Shown: positions 1-9,017, counted from the first letter of the stretch. The stretch is 64,000 nt of DNA from UBA2943 sp946534895 (GCA_946534895.1 CAMNDE010000005.1:21052-85051); one strand, 5' to 3'. The notes: a model not told the origin generated them from the letters alone. Program-made: numbers and translations.

Positions 1-96
1 GAGCAGATACCGTTCCATTTTCTTTGTCTTGCGTTCGATACGCTGTTCTATACCAGGGGTTAAGGACATATTGCGGGTCGTAATACTCAAATTCAT
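1..96 (-). CDS. hpf: Ribosome hibernation promoting factor (HPF/RaiA family), 5' end only
   Basis: Only the first 32 codons are inside the window; the gene continues past the left edge. The translation opens MNLSITTRNMSLTPGIEQ and continues with an Arg/Lys-rich helix ending ERYLL. This matches the beta-strand plus first helix that opens every HPF/RaiA protein, where a 'xITxRNxxxTxxIxxRIExKxxKMERY' pattern is usual. An AAGGAG box sits 8 bases before the ATG. In the family the protein binds the 30S subunit and drives 100S dimer formation in stationary phase. The 225 bases upstream (97-321) hold no gene I can see. Length class (short or long HPF) cannot be judged from this fragment. Confidence 0.8.
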   Translation of the reverse strand, partial: MNLSITTRNMSLTPGIEQRIERKTKKMERYLL

Positions 97-321
97 AGCT
101 CAAGCTCCTTTCGGCATGAAAACGATCATGCAGAGGCAGCTGTCAGAAATTGCTGCCCCCGCAAATGGTGTTGAGCCATCGGAAGCACCTTCTTTCCATT
201 GGTCGGTCCTTTGGGCTTTGTTGCACTGTTAATATTCTCGCTGAAGAGCGGAATTCCTGCATCAATCCGGGATAAATGTGGACATTTTTTACAAATCGTA
301 CTTCAGGAAGCATCCGGACGG

Positions 322-353
322 AAAAAAGGTCCCGCAGTCACAGCTGCGGGACC
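322..353 (-). terminator. Rho-independent terminator of the cellobiose phosphorylase gene
   Basis: A perfect 10-bp stem (328-337 with 344-353) closes a 6-base loop and is followed on the minus strand by six T residues. It lies 36 bases beyond the stop codon of the upstream gene. Confidence 0.9.
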
Positions 354-388
354 CGAATCACCGATATGAAATCAGAAGCACCCTTCGC

Positions 389-2833
389 TCACCCGAGCAC
401 CACGACAACCTCATGGCACTTTCCGTCGCCAAAGGCGGGCAGCACATTGCCTTCGATCTTTCTGCCGTCCACGGTCACCTCACGGACGCCGCGGCAGACA
501 TGATCGGGATTCCGGAATTCAATGGCATACTCGGCTCCGCGGAAGCGGCGCTTGACGCAGTATCCGTCCCAGGTGGAAGGAATGCAGGGGTCCACCTTCA
601 GTCCGTCCCAGTCCGGCTTGATGCCCAGAATATACTGGGAAATGACATAGAAGTTCCATGCCGCCGTGCCGGTAAGCCAGCTGTTCTTGGCCTGCCCGAA
701 GTTCGGAGCATCCTTGCCGGCGATCATCTGGCTGTATACATACGGCTCCATACGGTGCTTGTCGGAAATCTCCTCGCGGTAGGCAGGCGCGATCCTGGAA
801 TAGAGATCAAATGCCCGGTCGCCGTGTCCGACCACGGTTTCCGCCGCAATGATCCAGGGATTGTTGTGACAGAAAATGCCGGCATTTTCCTTGTATCCCG
901 GCGGATAGCTGCTGACTTCGCCAAGCTCTTTGTGATAGGTCTTGTAGGCCGGCTGCAGCAGCACGATGCCGTGCTCCGTCTCCAGGTATTTGTGCACGCT
1001 CTCCAGTGCCTTTTCCGCCCTGCCGTCTTCCAGGCCGATGCCGGCCATGACGCAGTAACCCTGGGATTCAATGAAGATCTTGCCGTCTTCGCACTCGTGG
1101 CTGCCGACCTTGTGGCCCATGGCGTCATAGGCGCGCACAAACCATTCGCCGTCCCAGCCGTCACGCAGCACAGCCTCGCGCATTTCCGCAATGGCCGCTT
1201 CCTGCTCCCGGGCCTTGTCCTCGCGGCCCAGGCGGCGTTCCATGGCCACCAGTTCCGGTCCGATGGACACGAACATGCCGGCGATGAGCACAGACTCGGC
1301 TACCCGGTCATCCGGTGCGTCGGGATTCGAGAAGGTCTGGAAGCTCTCGTCCGGAACCTCGGAGAAGCAGTTGAGGTTCAGGCAGTCATTCCAGTCAGCC
1401 CGGCCGATGAGCGGGAGTCCGTGCGGTCCGCGGTTGTTCACCACGTGGCCGAAGCTCACTTCCAGGTGCTCCAGCAGGGTTCCGCAGTCCTCGGGATTGC
1501 AGTCATAGGGCGTGGCTTCCTGCAGGATGCCCTCGTCCCCGGTTTCCTTGATATAGGCTGCCGTGCCGGCAATCAGCCACAGCGGGTCATCATTGAAGCC
1601 GCCGCCGATGTCATTGTTGCCCTTCTTGGTCAGGGGCTGATACTGATGGTAGCAGCCGCCGTCGCGGAACTGGGTGGCAGCGATGTCCAGGATACGCTCA
1701 CGTGCCCTTTCAGGGATCTGATGCACAAAGCCCAGCAGGTCCTGGGAAGAGTCGCGGAAGCCCATGCCGCGGCCGATGCCGGACTCGAACATGGAAGCCG
1801 AGCGGCTCATGTTGAAGGTAACCATGCACTGGTAGGGATTCCAGATATTGACCATGCGTGAAAGCTTTTCATCCCCGGTGGTCAGGGTATAGGCGCTGAG
1901 CAGGTTGTCCCAGTGCCGCTTCAGGGCCTGGAAGGCTTCCTCCACCTGCGCGTCCGTGGTGAGACGGTCCAGGAGAGCCCTGGCGGGCTTTTTGTTGATC
2001 ACACCGGGGGCAGCAAACTTCTCCGCTTCCGGGAGTTCCACATAGCCCAGCACGAAATTGAAGACTTCAGGCTTTCCGGGATTCAGCGTCACATGGAACT
2101 GCTGCACGCCCACAGGCTGCCATCCGGAGGCAATGGAGTTCAGCGTCCGGTCCTCAAACACGGCCCGGGGTTCGTTAAACCCGTTGTACAGGCCGAGGAA
2201 GGAATCCATGTCCGTCTCGAACCCGTCCACCGGCCGGTTCACGCCCAGGAACGCATAGTGGTTCCGGCGCTCGCGGTACTCGGTCTTGTGATAGATGACA
2301 CCGTTTTCCACTTCCACTTCACCGGTGGAGAAGTTGCGCTGGAAGTTCAGCATGTCATCCTGCGCGTTCCACAGGCAGAACTCCACAAAACTGGTCAGGG
2401 ACACCTGCCGGGGCTCCGTGCCAAGGTTTTCCAGGGTCACCTGATGCACTTCCGCGTTGATGCCCAGCGGCACAAACGAGCGCTGCGTGCAGGCAATGCC
2501 GTTCTTTTCGCCGCGGATCACGGTATATCCCATGCCGTGCCGGCACTCATACCGGTCCAGCTCCGTCTTCACGGGCTTCCAGCCGGGATTCCAGACCACG
2601 TCGCCGTCCTTGACATAGAAATAGCGGCCGCCGTTGTCCACGGGCATGTTGTTGTAGCGGTAGCGGGTGATACGGCGCAGACGCGCATCGCGGTAGAAAC
2701 AGTATCCGCCGGATGTATTGCTGATCAGGCCGAAAAATTTTTCGCTGCCCAGATAATTGATCCATGGGTAGGGCGTACGGGGCGTTTCAATGACATATTC
2801 ACGCCGTGCGTCATCAAAATGTCCGTATTTCAT
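389..2833 (-). CDS. cbpA: Cellobiose phosphorylase, GH94
   Basis: It catalyses reversible phosphorolysis of cellobiose to glucose 1-phosphate and glucose in the cytoplasm, saving one ATP per disaccharide. The 814 residues match the family length. They align from recall almost end to end with the clostridial cellobiose phosphorylase: opening MKYGHFDDARREYVI, then RTPYPWINYLG, YHKTEYRERRNHYAF, SRSASMFESGIGRGMGFRDS, and the catalytic-loop motif GRADWNDCLNLNC, whose first Asp is the family acid catalyst. The close match to that enzyme argues for cellobiose over cellodextrin or chitobiose as substrate. No signal peptide is present. The ATG at 2833 has GGAGG 8 bases upstream; an in-frame ATG 7 codons earlier has no such box. 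A possible -10 (TATACT, 2866-2871) lies upstream with a weak -35. It is monocistronic. Confidence 0.95.
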   Translation of the reverse strand: MKYGHFDDARREYVIETPRTPYPWINYLGSEKFFGLISNTSGGYCFYRDARLRRITRYRYNNMPVDNGGRYFYVKDGDVVWNPGWKPVKTELDRYECRHGMGYTVIRGEKNGIACTQRSFVPLGINAEVHQVTLENLGTEPRQVSLTSFVEFCLWNAQDDMLNFQRNFSTGEVEVENGVIYHKTEYRERRNHYAFLGVNRPVDGFETDMDSFLGLYNGFNEPRAVFEDRTLNSIASGWQPVGVQQFHVTLNPGKPEVFNFVLGYVELPEAEKFAAPGVINKKPARALLDRLTTDAQVEEAFQALKRHWDNLLSAYTLTTGDEKLSRMVNIWNPYQCMVTFNMSRSASMFESGIGRGMGFRDSSQDLLGFVHQIPERARERILDIAATQFRDGGCYHQYQPLTKKGNNDIGGGFNDDPLWLIAGTAAYIKETGDEGILQEATPYDCNPEDCGTLLEHLEVSFGHVVNNRGPHGLPLIGRADWNDCLNLNCFSEVPDESFQTFSNPDAPDDRVAESVLIAGMFVSIGPELVAMERRLGREDKAREQEAAIAEMREAVLRDGWDGEWFVRAYDAMGHKVGSHECEDGKIFIESQGYCVMAGIGLEDGRAEKALESVHKYLETEHGIVLLQPAYKTYHKELGEVSSYPPGYKENAGIFCHNNPWIIAAETVVGHGDRAFDLYSRIAPAYREEISDKHRMEPYVYSQMIAGKDAPNFGQAKNSWLTGTAAWNFYVISQYILGIKPDWDGLKVDPCIPSTWDGYCVKRRFRGAEYAIEFRNPDHVCRGVREVTVDGRKIEGNVLPAFGDGKCHEVVVVLG

Positions 2834-2924
2834 GGGAATCGCCTCCATTTTCATTTCGATGTCTCAGTATACCACAAACTGGCCCGGACGCCCACTTCCT
2901 GCGGACAGGATTCTGGAATTCCTC

Positions 2925-2953
2925 TTGCCACCGGCCCATGATCGTGACATAAT
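2925..2953 (+). promoter_or_regulatory. Sigma-A-type promoter for the 96-residue protein
   Basis: TTGCCA (2925-2930), a 17-base spacer and CATAAT (2948-2953) lie 31 bases before the start codon at 2985. Confidence 0.6.
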
Positions 2954-2984
2954 GGCCTGGATGCACTGGATTGGAGGAATGTTC

Positions 2985-3275
2985 ATGGCACAGGCCCTCT
3001 GGGTTCGCACCATACGTCACCACAAAATGGACCGCCAGATCGTGGTCCCCTGTACCCGGCACGACCCGCAGGACGCGCTCAGCCAGGCACTGACGAAGCT
3101 GGATCTCTCACGTCCCCTCTGGCTGGACAAGAACCAGAAGGAATGGGATGATTTCGGCCAGACGCGTTTTCTGCCCGACGCCTTCCTTGAATCCGTGGAC
3201 TTCGAACGTCTCGAGATTGAATACATTGATCCGGACGCGCCCAAGCGCCGGTCCAATGATCCCCGGAATGCCTGA
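2985..3275 (+). CDS. Small conserved hypothetical protein
   Basis: A 96-residue soluble protein with no signal peptide or membrane segment. Visible features are a basic N-terminus (WVRTIRHHKMDRQIVV), a central LDLSRPLWLDKNQKEW helix-turn segment, and an acidic C-terminal stretch with the pattern RFLPDAFLESVDFERLEIEYID. I recall similar roughly 90-residue clostridial proteins with LPxDFIExVDF but know no function for them. The start ATG has GGAGG 7 bases upstream, and a good promoter precedes it. The stop is 20 bases before the dipeptidase start, so the two genes are probably co-transcribed. The pairing does not tell us the role. Confidence 0.75.
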   Translation: MAQALWVRTIRHHKMDRQIVVPCTRHDPQDALSQALTKLDLSRPLWLDKNQKEWDDFGQTRFLPDAFLESVDFERLEIEYIDPDAPKRRSNDPRNA

Positions 3276-3295
3276 TCTGCAAGGAGGAAAGCTTC

Positions 3296-4660
3296 ATGAA
3301 ATCCAAGGTTTTTGCTCTGCTTGACGCCTGGAAGGAAGACTATGCCCAGACGCTTATGCGCTATGTGGAAGTGCCCAGCCTGAAGGCGGCGCCCCTGCCC
3401 AATGCGCCTTTCGGTGCCGAAGTCCGGCGCATGCTGGATATGGCCATGGAAGACTGCCGCAAGTTCGGCTTCGTCATCAGGGATTTTGACGGCTATGCCG
3501 CGGATGCCACCCTGGGCGACGCGCCGGAAGCCATTGCCGTGCTCGCGCACCTGGACGTGGTGCCTGCCGGGGACGGCTGGGATACCCCGCCCTTTGAGGC
3601 CGTGCGCAAGGATGATCTGGTTTACGGCCGCGGCACCGGCGATGACAAGGGTCCCGCCATTGCCGCCATGTATGCCATGCGCGCCATCCGCGAGGCCGGC
3701 GTGCCCCTGAAGCGGTCCATCCGTCTGATCCTGGGCTGCGACGAGGAAAGCGGCTGGGATGACATGGCCTATTACTGCGCACATACGGAGATGCCTGAAA
3801 CCGGCTTCTCTCCGGATGCCTCCTTCCCGCTGATCAATACGGAAAAGGCCATGCTGAGCCTGGGCATGAGCGCCCCGCTGAGTCCGGAAGGGCTGCAGGT
3901 GCTGGAAATGTACACCGGCGAGCGCATGAACGTCATTCCCGGGGAATGCGTATGCGTGGTAAGCGGCGGTGCGGAAACCGTGGACGCTGTCCGCGCGTTC
4001 AGTCAGGAGACCGGCATGGACTATAAGGCAGAGCTCACAGACAAGGGCGTCCGGATCACTGCCACCGGCATTCCCGGACATTCCGCCTATCCCGCCGGCC
4101 GCCGCAACGCCATCGGCATGATGCTCGTGCTTCTCCGCCGTCTCGGCGTGCAGGGCCCGCTGGCCGCTCTGGCCGATCTCTACGGCATGGAGAGCAACGG
4201 CGCGTCTCTGGGCATTGCCTATTCCGACGAGGTTTCCGGTGCCCTCACCTGCAACATGGGCATTCTGCATCTGGAAAACGGACGCGTCTACGCCACGCTG
4301 GACAACCGTGTGCCCATTACCGCTGACCTGGATCAGATGGAAAAGACGCTGAGGGAAAAGCTTTCCGGCTTCACCATTGAGCATCTCAAGAAAACCGCGC
4401 CGCATCATGTTCCTGCCGACAGCGAGCTGGTCACCTGCCTGCTCGGCGCGTACCATGACAATACCGGCCTGCCCGCCGTTCCCGAATACACCGGCGGCGG
4501 CACCTATGCCAAGGTGCTCAAGCAGGGCGTTGCCTTCGGCGCCTATTTCCCGGATGACCCGGACCTTGCGCACCAGGCCAATGAATATGTGAACCTGAAC
4601 AAGATGATCCTCGCGGCAAAGATCTATGCCGATGCCCTGATGCGCCTGTGCGCCGAATAA
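3296..4660 (+). CDS. M20-family metallo-dipeptidase, PepV/Sapep type
   Basis: A 454-residue cytoplasmic dipeptidase expected to release amino acids from dipeptides and similar N-acyl substrates, using two divalent metals. Metal-ligand motifs appear in family order: AHLDVVPAGDGW near residue 80, GRGTGDDKGP near 115, DEESGW near 150, GFSPDASFP near 170, and near the C-terminus GGGTYAK with the final ligand His in HQANEYV. Length and motif spacing fit PepV, including the lid domain inserted after GFSPDASFP. The ATG has AAGGAGG 9 bases upstream. It is likely an operon with the 96-residue protein and ends in a strong hairpin terminator. The exact substrate cannot be read from sequence. Confidence 0.9.
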   Translation: MKSKVFALLDAWKEDYAQTLMRYVEVPSLKAAPLPNAPFGAEVRRMLDMAMEDCRKFGFVIRDFDGYAADATLGDAPEAIAVLAHLDVVPAGDGWDTPPFEAVRKDDLVYGRGTGDDKGPAIAAMYAMRAIREAGVPLKRSIRLILGCDEESGWDDMAYYCAHTEMPETGFSPDASFPLINTEKAMLSLGMSAPLSPEGLQVLEMYTGERMNVIPGECVCVVSGGAETVDAVRAFSQETGMDYKAELTDKGVRITATGIPGHSAYPAGRRNAIGMMLVLLRRLGVQGPLAALADLYGMESNGASLGIAYSDEVSGALTCNMGILHLENGRVYATLDNRVPITADLDQMEKTLREKLSGFTIEHLKKTAPHHVPADSELVTCLLGAYHDNTGLPAVPEYTGGGTYAKVLKQGVAFGAYFPDDPDLAHQANEYVNLNKMILAAKIYADALMRLCAE

Positions 4661-4672
4661 GCGCCGGCACAG

Positions 4673-4711
4673 AAAACTGCCTTCCCGCGTGCATGCGGAA
4701 AGGCAGTTTTT
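4673..4711. terminator. Bidirectional hairpin terminator between convergent genes
   Basis: A long stem (about 16 bp with one mismatch, 6-base loop) is flanked by an A-run on the left and a T-run on the right. It can therefore end both the dipeptidase transcript (plus) and the polA transcript (minus). Confidence 0.9.
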
Positions 4712-4725
4712 CATGTCCGGGCATT

Positions 4726-4977
4726 TTACCCCTGCAGGCCCTGCTCCTGACGCTCCATGTTTTCCACGACCACGTCGTAGATTTCGCCCAGAGTGGCTGC
4801 ATACTCCAGCAGCTGCCAGGGCTCATTGGTATGGAAATGGATCTTGATCAGGTCCTCGTCGCCCACGGCCAGAAGGCTGTCGCCCTTCAGATTGGCGGTG
4901 ATGTAGTCGAAAATGGCGTCCTCGTCCAGGTTATGTCCGTCGATGAGCAGCTGAGTGTCAAACTTGAATTCCAGCAT
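4726..4977 (-). CDS. Small stand-alone protein resembling the C-terminal tail of FakA/YloV (DAK-type)
   Basis: 83 residues. The pattern FDTQLLIDGHNLDEDAIFDY ... KGDSLLAVGDEDLIKIHFHT ... GEIYDVVVENM closely resembles the last repeat of FakA/YloV fatty-acid kinase proteins (GDSLVVVGDEDLIKVHIHT ... IENM). No DAK2 ATP-binding domain is present here or beside it. The start ATG has a GGAGAGG box. The gene begins 26 bases after the polA stop and so is the second gene of that operon. A fatty-acid or DegV-linked role is only suggested by the similarity; what a stand-alone copy does is unknown to me. Confidence 0.7.
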   Translation of the reverse strand: MLEFKFDTQLLIDGHNLDEDAIFDYITANLKGDSLLAVGDEDLIKIHFHTNEPWQLLEYAATLGEIYDVVVENMERQEQGLQG

Positions 4978-5003
4978 GGTTTCCTCTCCTTTTCCCAATT
5001 CCT

Positions 5004-7613
5004 TTATTTTGCCTGTGCCCAGGTCTTTCCGGTATGCACTTCCGCCACCAGCGGAACTTGCAGTGTGCACACCTGCTCCATGCATTCCTGCAGAAGTCTG
5101 GATGCCCTGTCCACTTCATCCTCAGGGCATTCCAGTATCAGTTCGTCATGCACCTGAAGAATCAGTCTTGACTTCATATGCTCACGGCGCAGCGCTTCAT
5201 CCACGCGCACCATGGCCAGCTTGATGATATCCGCGGCCGTTCCCTGAATCGGGGTGTTCATGGCCGCACGCTCGCCGAACTCCCGCACCTGCCGCCTTGG
5301 GCTTTTCAGTTCCGGAAGCTCGCGCCGTCTTCCCATCATGGTCCGGGCTTCCCCGGTCAGCGTGCCGGTTCTCACCGCTTCCTTCATGAAGTGTTCCACG
5401 CCGGGATACCGTTCAAAGTAACGGCGGATAAATTCACCGGCCTCTGCCCGACTCACGCCCGTATTCCTGGCGAGTCCGAAGGCCGAGATCCCGTAAATAA
5501 GTCCGAAGTTCACAGCCTTGGCGCGAGAGCGCAGCTGAGGCGTCACCTCGTCCAGCGGCACCTCGAAGATCTCGCTGGCCGTTCTCGCGTGTATGTCCTG
5601 GCCGTTCCGGAACGCGTCAATCAGGCTGGGATCCCCGGAGAAATGCGCCATGAGCCGAAGCTCTATCTGGCTGTAGTCCGCATCCACCAGTGTCAGCCCG
5701 TCCGCCGGGATAAAGGCCTCGCGGATTTCCCGGCCTTCCTCGGTTCTCGCCGGGATATTCTGCAGGTTCGGCTCCGCAGACGAGATCCGGCCCGTGGCCG
5801 TGCCCGTCTGATCAAAGTAGCTGTGGATCCTGCCCTCGCTGTCGCGCAGCGGAAGCAGGGCCTCAATATAGGTTCCGTTCAGCTTGGTGAGCTGGCGGTA
5901 GCGCAGAATGCTGTCGATGAGCTCGGGAGCCGCGTCACGGATCTCTTCCAGCACGTCCACAGCCGTGGAATAGCCCTTGCTCGTCTTCTTTCCATGGGGA
6001 AGCTCCAGCACCTCAAAGAGCACATGCCCCAGCTGCTGGGGACTGTTGAGATTGAACTCGCCCTGCCCGCACAGATCCAGGATCTGTTTTCTCAGCCGCT
6101 CGATCTCTCCGGTATACTTGCGTCCCAGTGCCTTCAGGGCCTCGCCGTCCACACGGCAGCCCACGGTCTCCATGCGCGCCAGCACCAGGGAAAGCGGCAT
6201 TTCCACTTCCTGCATGAGCTGTTCCATGCCGAGGTCTGCAAGCTTCTGCTTCTGCTGCAGGTACATTTCCAGCATGCCCCGGGCATCCCCGGACAGGGAG
6301 CCTTTCAGATCCGCGAACGAATAGGACTTTTCCTGGGGATTGAGCAGGTACGCGCCCAGCATCACATCCCAGGCATAGCTTTCCGGGCATATGCCGCACT
6401 TTTCCAGCCGGTGATAGAGCCTCTTTCCGTCGTGCACCACACCGGGCCGGGCATGCAGGTCCTCCGCCGCAATGCGCAGAAGCGCATCCTCATCCATGCC
6501 GATATGCATGAGATCATGCACCAGCTCTGCGCGCAGCCATCGTCCGTCCCGGCCCGCCACGGTCAGCTCAGCATCCGTGACCATATAGGCCAGCGGACGC
6601 GCGCTATCCGGCACGTTCTCCAGGAACGCCTGAAGGTCTTCCGCGCGGACAGCCTCCACCGCATCCTGGAACTCAATCTGCACGGGAGCTTCCGTTTTTT
6701 CCGCCTTTACCGGGTTTTCCGCGCTCTCCTGCGCGTCCGTCTGCATCACCATGCCCGGCACCATGGACCCGAGACGGCGCAGTACCTGGTTCAGGTGCAG
6801 GCGTGACAGGGGCGCCACAGCATTCTTCCAGTCCGGAAGCGCGCAGTCACTGAGATGGAACTCCACCGGCGCATCCCGGTGAATGGTGGCCAGTTCCTTG
6901 CAGGTGCGGGCGAGATCGCCGCCTTCCAGCAGCCGCTCGCGCAGCTTGCCCTTCTCCTCATCGGCATGGGCAAGCACTTCCTCCAGGCTGCCGTACTTCT
7001 GCAGGAGCTTGACTGCCGTCTTGTCGCCAATGCCCGGAATCCCGGAAATATTGTCGCTGCTGTCGCCTGCCAGTCCCTTCCAGTCCGTGACCTGGTCCGG
7101 ACGGAAGCCGTAGTTTTCATACACCATGGCCGGCGTGAACCGGATGGCTTCACTGATGCCCTTGCGCGTGAACAGGAGCGTTGTGCCCTGGCCCACCAGC
7201 TGCAGCGCATCCCGGTCACCGGTCAGCAGCATGGGTGCCACGCCGGCTTCCTCGCCAAGACGCGAGAGCGTACCCAGAAGGTCGTCCGCCTCCCAGCCCT
7301 GCAGCGAATACCGGCGGATGCCCATTTCATCCAGGAGCCTGCGCACCGTATCAAACTGCTGTCTGAGCTCCACCGGGGTGGCGGTGCGTCCGGCCTTGTA
7401 CTCCGGATAGGCTTCATGCCGGAAGGTCGGGCCGTGCTCGTCAAAGCAGATGGCCAGGTACTGGGCCTTCTCGTCCTGCACCACCCGCAGCACCATCATA
7501 AGAAATCCGTGAATGGCATTGGTATATATGCCGTCCTGATCCATGAGCGGAAGGGCATGAAACGCGCGGTGCATCAGGCTGTTTCCGTCCACGATCAAAA
7601 ATGTCTCTTTCAT
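5004..7613 (-). CDS. polA: DNA polymerase I
   Basis: 869 residues, a full-length family A polymerase for Okazaki-fragment maturation and repair. The first roughly 290 residues are the 5'-nuclease (FLIVDGNSLMHRAFHA, GWEADDLLGTLSR, LTGDRDALQLV, GLAGDSSDNISGIPGIGDKTA). Residues about 310-480 hold the exonuclease-like fold. The last roughly 380 are the polymerase, with motif A DADYSQIELRLMAHFS, the O-helix AVNFGLIYGISAFGLARN and motif C LQVHDELILECP. The 3'-5' exonuclease fold lacks the expected DxE metal motif (the strand reads YMVTDAELTVAG), so proofreading is probably absent, as in Bacillus homologues. The ATG at 7613 has AGAGG 7 bases upstream; the longer frame adds only five codons. Its promoter is a near-consensus sigma-A site. 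Confidence 0.97.
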   Translation of the reverse strand: MKETFLIVDGNSLMHRAFHALPLMDQDGIYTNAIHGFLMMVLRVVQDEKAQYLAICFDEHGPTFRHEAYPEYKAGRTATPVELRQQFDTVRRLLDEMGIRRYSLQGWEADDLLGTLSRLGEEAGVAPMLLTGDRDALQLVGQGTTLLFTRKGISEAIRFTPAMVYENYGFRPDQVTDWKGLAGDSSDNISGIPGIGDKTAVKLLQKYGSLEEVLAHADEEKGKLRERLLEGGDLARTCKELATIHRDAPVEFHLSDCALPDWKNAVAPLSRLHLNQVLRRLGSMVPGMVMQTDAQESAENPVKAEKTEAPVQIEFQDAVEAVRAEDLQAFLENVPDSARPLAYMVTDAELTVAGRDGRWLRAELVHDLMHIGMDEDALLRIAAEDLHARPGVVHDGKRLYHRLEKCGICPESYAWDVMLGAYLLNPQEKSYSFADLKGSLSGDARGMLEMYLQQKQKLADLGMEQLMQEVEMPLSLVLARMETVGCRVDGEALKALGRKYTGEIERLRKQILDLCGQGEFNLNSPQQLGHVLFEVLELPHGKKTSKGYSTAVDVLEEIRDAAPELIDSILRYRQLTKLNGTYIEALLPLRDSEGRIHSYFDQTGTATGRISSAEPNLQNIPARTEEGREIREAFIPADGLTLVDADYSQIELRLMAHFSGDPSLIDAFRNGQDIHARTASEIFEVPLDEVTPQLRSRAKAVNFGLIYGISAFGLARNTGVSRAEAGEFIRRYFERYPGVEHFMKEAVRTGTLTGEARTMMGRRRELPELKSPRRQVREFGERAAMNTPIQGTAADIIKLAMVRVDEALRREHMKSRLILQVHDELILECPEDEVDRASRLLQECMEQVCTLQVPLVAEVHTGKTWAQAK

Positions 7614-7678
7614 ACAATTGCCTCTCATCCGTCATCGGACTTCGGTTGCGAGCCGGAAAGCCATTTTCCGACATATGC

Positions 7679-7707
7679 ATTGTATCCGGCTGTATTGGCA
7701 TTGTCAA
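7679..7707 (-). promoter_or_regulatory. Consensus sigma-A promoter of polA
   Basis: On the minus strand TTGACA (7702-7707), a 17-base spacer and TACAAT (7679-7684) precede polA. The site is back to back with the gluQ promoter about 30 bases away. Confidence 0.85.
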
Positions 7708-7737
7708 TTTGCCGGCATTTCGCGCTGGAATCTTTTC

Positions 7738-7766
7738 TTGACGCCGGGTTCCGGCGCTTCTACAAT
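7738..7766 (+). promoter_or_regulatory. Sigma-A promoter of the glutamyl-Q tRNA synthetase gene
   Basis: TTGACG (7738-7743), a 17-base spacer and TACAAT (7761-7766) stand 33 bases before the GTG start at 7800. Confidence 0.85.
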
Positions 7767-7799
7767 GGACCTGTATTCTCGGACAAAGGAGGTGTTCCC

Positions 7800-8741
7800 G
7801 TGAACGGACCTGTAGGAAGGTTTGCACCCACGCCCAGCGGCTATCTGCACGCAGGGAATCTCGTATGCGCGCTTCTGGCCTGGCTGTCTGTGCGCTCCCG
7901 GAACGGGCGCTTCCTACTGCGCATTGAGGACCTGGACCTGCCCAGATGCACGCCGGAATACACGCAGCAGTGCATTGAAGATCTCCGCCTGCTCGGGCTT
8001 GACTGGGACGGTCCCATTCTCTACCAGTCTCAGCGCACGCAGGTTTATGAAGAGCACCTGCAGCAGCTTACGGATCTCGGTCTCACCTATCCCTGCTTCT
8101 GCACCAGAGCCATGCTGCACACTCTGTCTGCCCCCAATCTTGGGGATACGCAGTATATCTATCCAGGTACCTGCGCCAATCTGAGCCCTGCGGAAGTCCA
8201 GGCCCTGTCCGCCCTGCGCAACCCGGCCATCCGTTTCCGCGTGCCGGACCGGACCATCGCCTTCCATGATCTTGTACAGGGAGAGTACGCTGAAAATCCC
8301 GCACGGGACTGCGGCGATTTTGTGCTGCGGCGCAGCGACGGCCTCTTTGGATATCAGCTGGCCGTGGTGGTGGATGATGCTTTCTCCGGTGTTACAGAAG
8401 TGGTGCGCGGCCGGGACATTCTCTCGTCCACACCCCGTCAGATCTGTCTCTACGAAGCCCTTGGACATCCGATTCCCGTATATGCGCATATTCCCCTCAT
8501 GACAGACGCTCAGGGACGCAGGCTCGCCAAGCGCGACCAGGACATCCGGCTCGCCTCCTTCAGCAGACGGTACTCTGTTCCCTGGATTCTGGGCATGCTG
8601 GGATATGCCTGCGGTCTTCTGCCGGAGCTGGGCCCGGTGCATCTTTGGGACCTGATCCCCCTGTTTTCCTGGGAACGCATCCGGAGCTCAGGCAGCTTCC
8701 GGCTGGTAATGCCTGGACAGTCGGATGAAAAACATGACTGA
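7800..8741 (+). CDS. gluQ: Glutamyl-Q tRNA(Asp) synthetase (truncated GluRS paralogue)
   Basis: 313 residues, the usual GluQ length. It lacks the C-terminal anticodon-binding part of a true GluRS. In the family it activates glutamate and attaches it to queuosine at position 34 of tRNA(Asp). The HIGH-type motif is seen in GRFAPTPSGYLHAGN and the KMSKS counterpart in RRLAKRDQD. Zinc-type residues are PCFCTR and YIYPGTC. LRIEDLDLPRC and VVRGRDIL are typical substrate-pocket motifs. The start is a GTG with AAAGGAGG 7 bases upstream. The longer frame upstream only reads through the antisense of polA and the intergenic space. A short GC stem (8746-8770) follows without a T-run. Confidence 0.93.
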   Translation: MNGPVGRFAPTPSGYLHAGNLVCALLAWLSVRSRNGRFLLRIEDLDLPRCTPEYTQQCIEDLRLLGLDWDGPILYQSQRTQVYEEHLQQLTDLGLTYPCFCTRAMLHTLSAPNLGDTQYIYPGTCANLSPAEVQALSALRNPAIRFRVPDRTIAFHDLVQGEYAENPARDCGDFVLRRSDGLFGYQLAVVVDDAFSGVTEVVRGRDILSSTPRQICLYEALGHPIPVYAHIPLMTDAQGRRLAKRDQDIRLASFSRRYSVPWILGMLGYACGLLPELGPVHLWDLIPLFSWERIRSSGSFRLVMPGQSDEKHD

Positions 8742-8953
8742 CACCGGCAATGCTGATCTGCGGCATTGCCTTCCATGCCAAAACCGCAAAAGTGAAGTTT
8801 GTAAAATAAAGAGTAGTAGAAAGACAGGGTTCTCCTGTCCCTGCCCAGGCCCACGGCCCGTGCAGCGGATCGGAGGACCTTTCTTCTTTGCACGGAAGCT
8901 TTATGCCTGTCCAGGGAATAAATGTATACAAATATCACAGCACCTGTTATGTC

Positions 8954-8983
8954 TTGAACCGCCTCTGCCCTGTGTGGTATCCT
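8954..8983 (+). promoter_or_regulatory. Possible promoter of the amylosucrase-type gene
   Basis: TTGAAC (8954-8959), an 18-base spacer and TATCCT (8978-8983) lie 34 bases before the start. The 276-base gap 8742-9017 also holds a small GACAGG/CCTGTC inverted repeat near 8823-8839. I see no gene in it. Confidence 0.4.
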
Positions 8984-9017
8984 TAGCAGGACATTCAAAG
9001 CATCAGGAGGGATTACC

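Noticed and set aside
278..2941. Long plus-strand open frames (about 527 and 342 codons) opposite the cellobiose phosphorylase gene
   Set aside because: They are antisense shadows caused by GC-rich third positions; no ribosome site, no family motif, and the minus-strand gene is certain.
5178..6806. 542-codon plus-strand frame opposite polA
   Set aside because: Antisense of a certain gene; His/Arg/Leu-rich, no domain.
8746..8770. Terminator after the glutamyl-Q synthetase gene
   Set aside because: The 8-bp stem has no T-run, so it was mentioned only in the gene entry.
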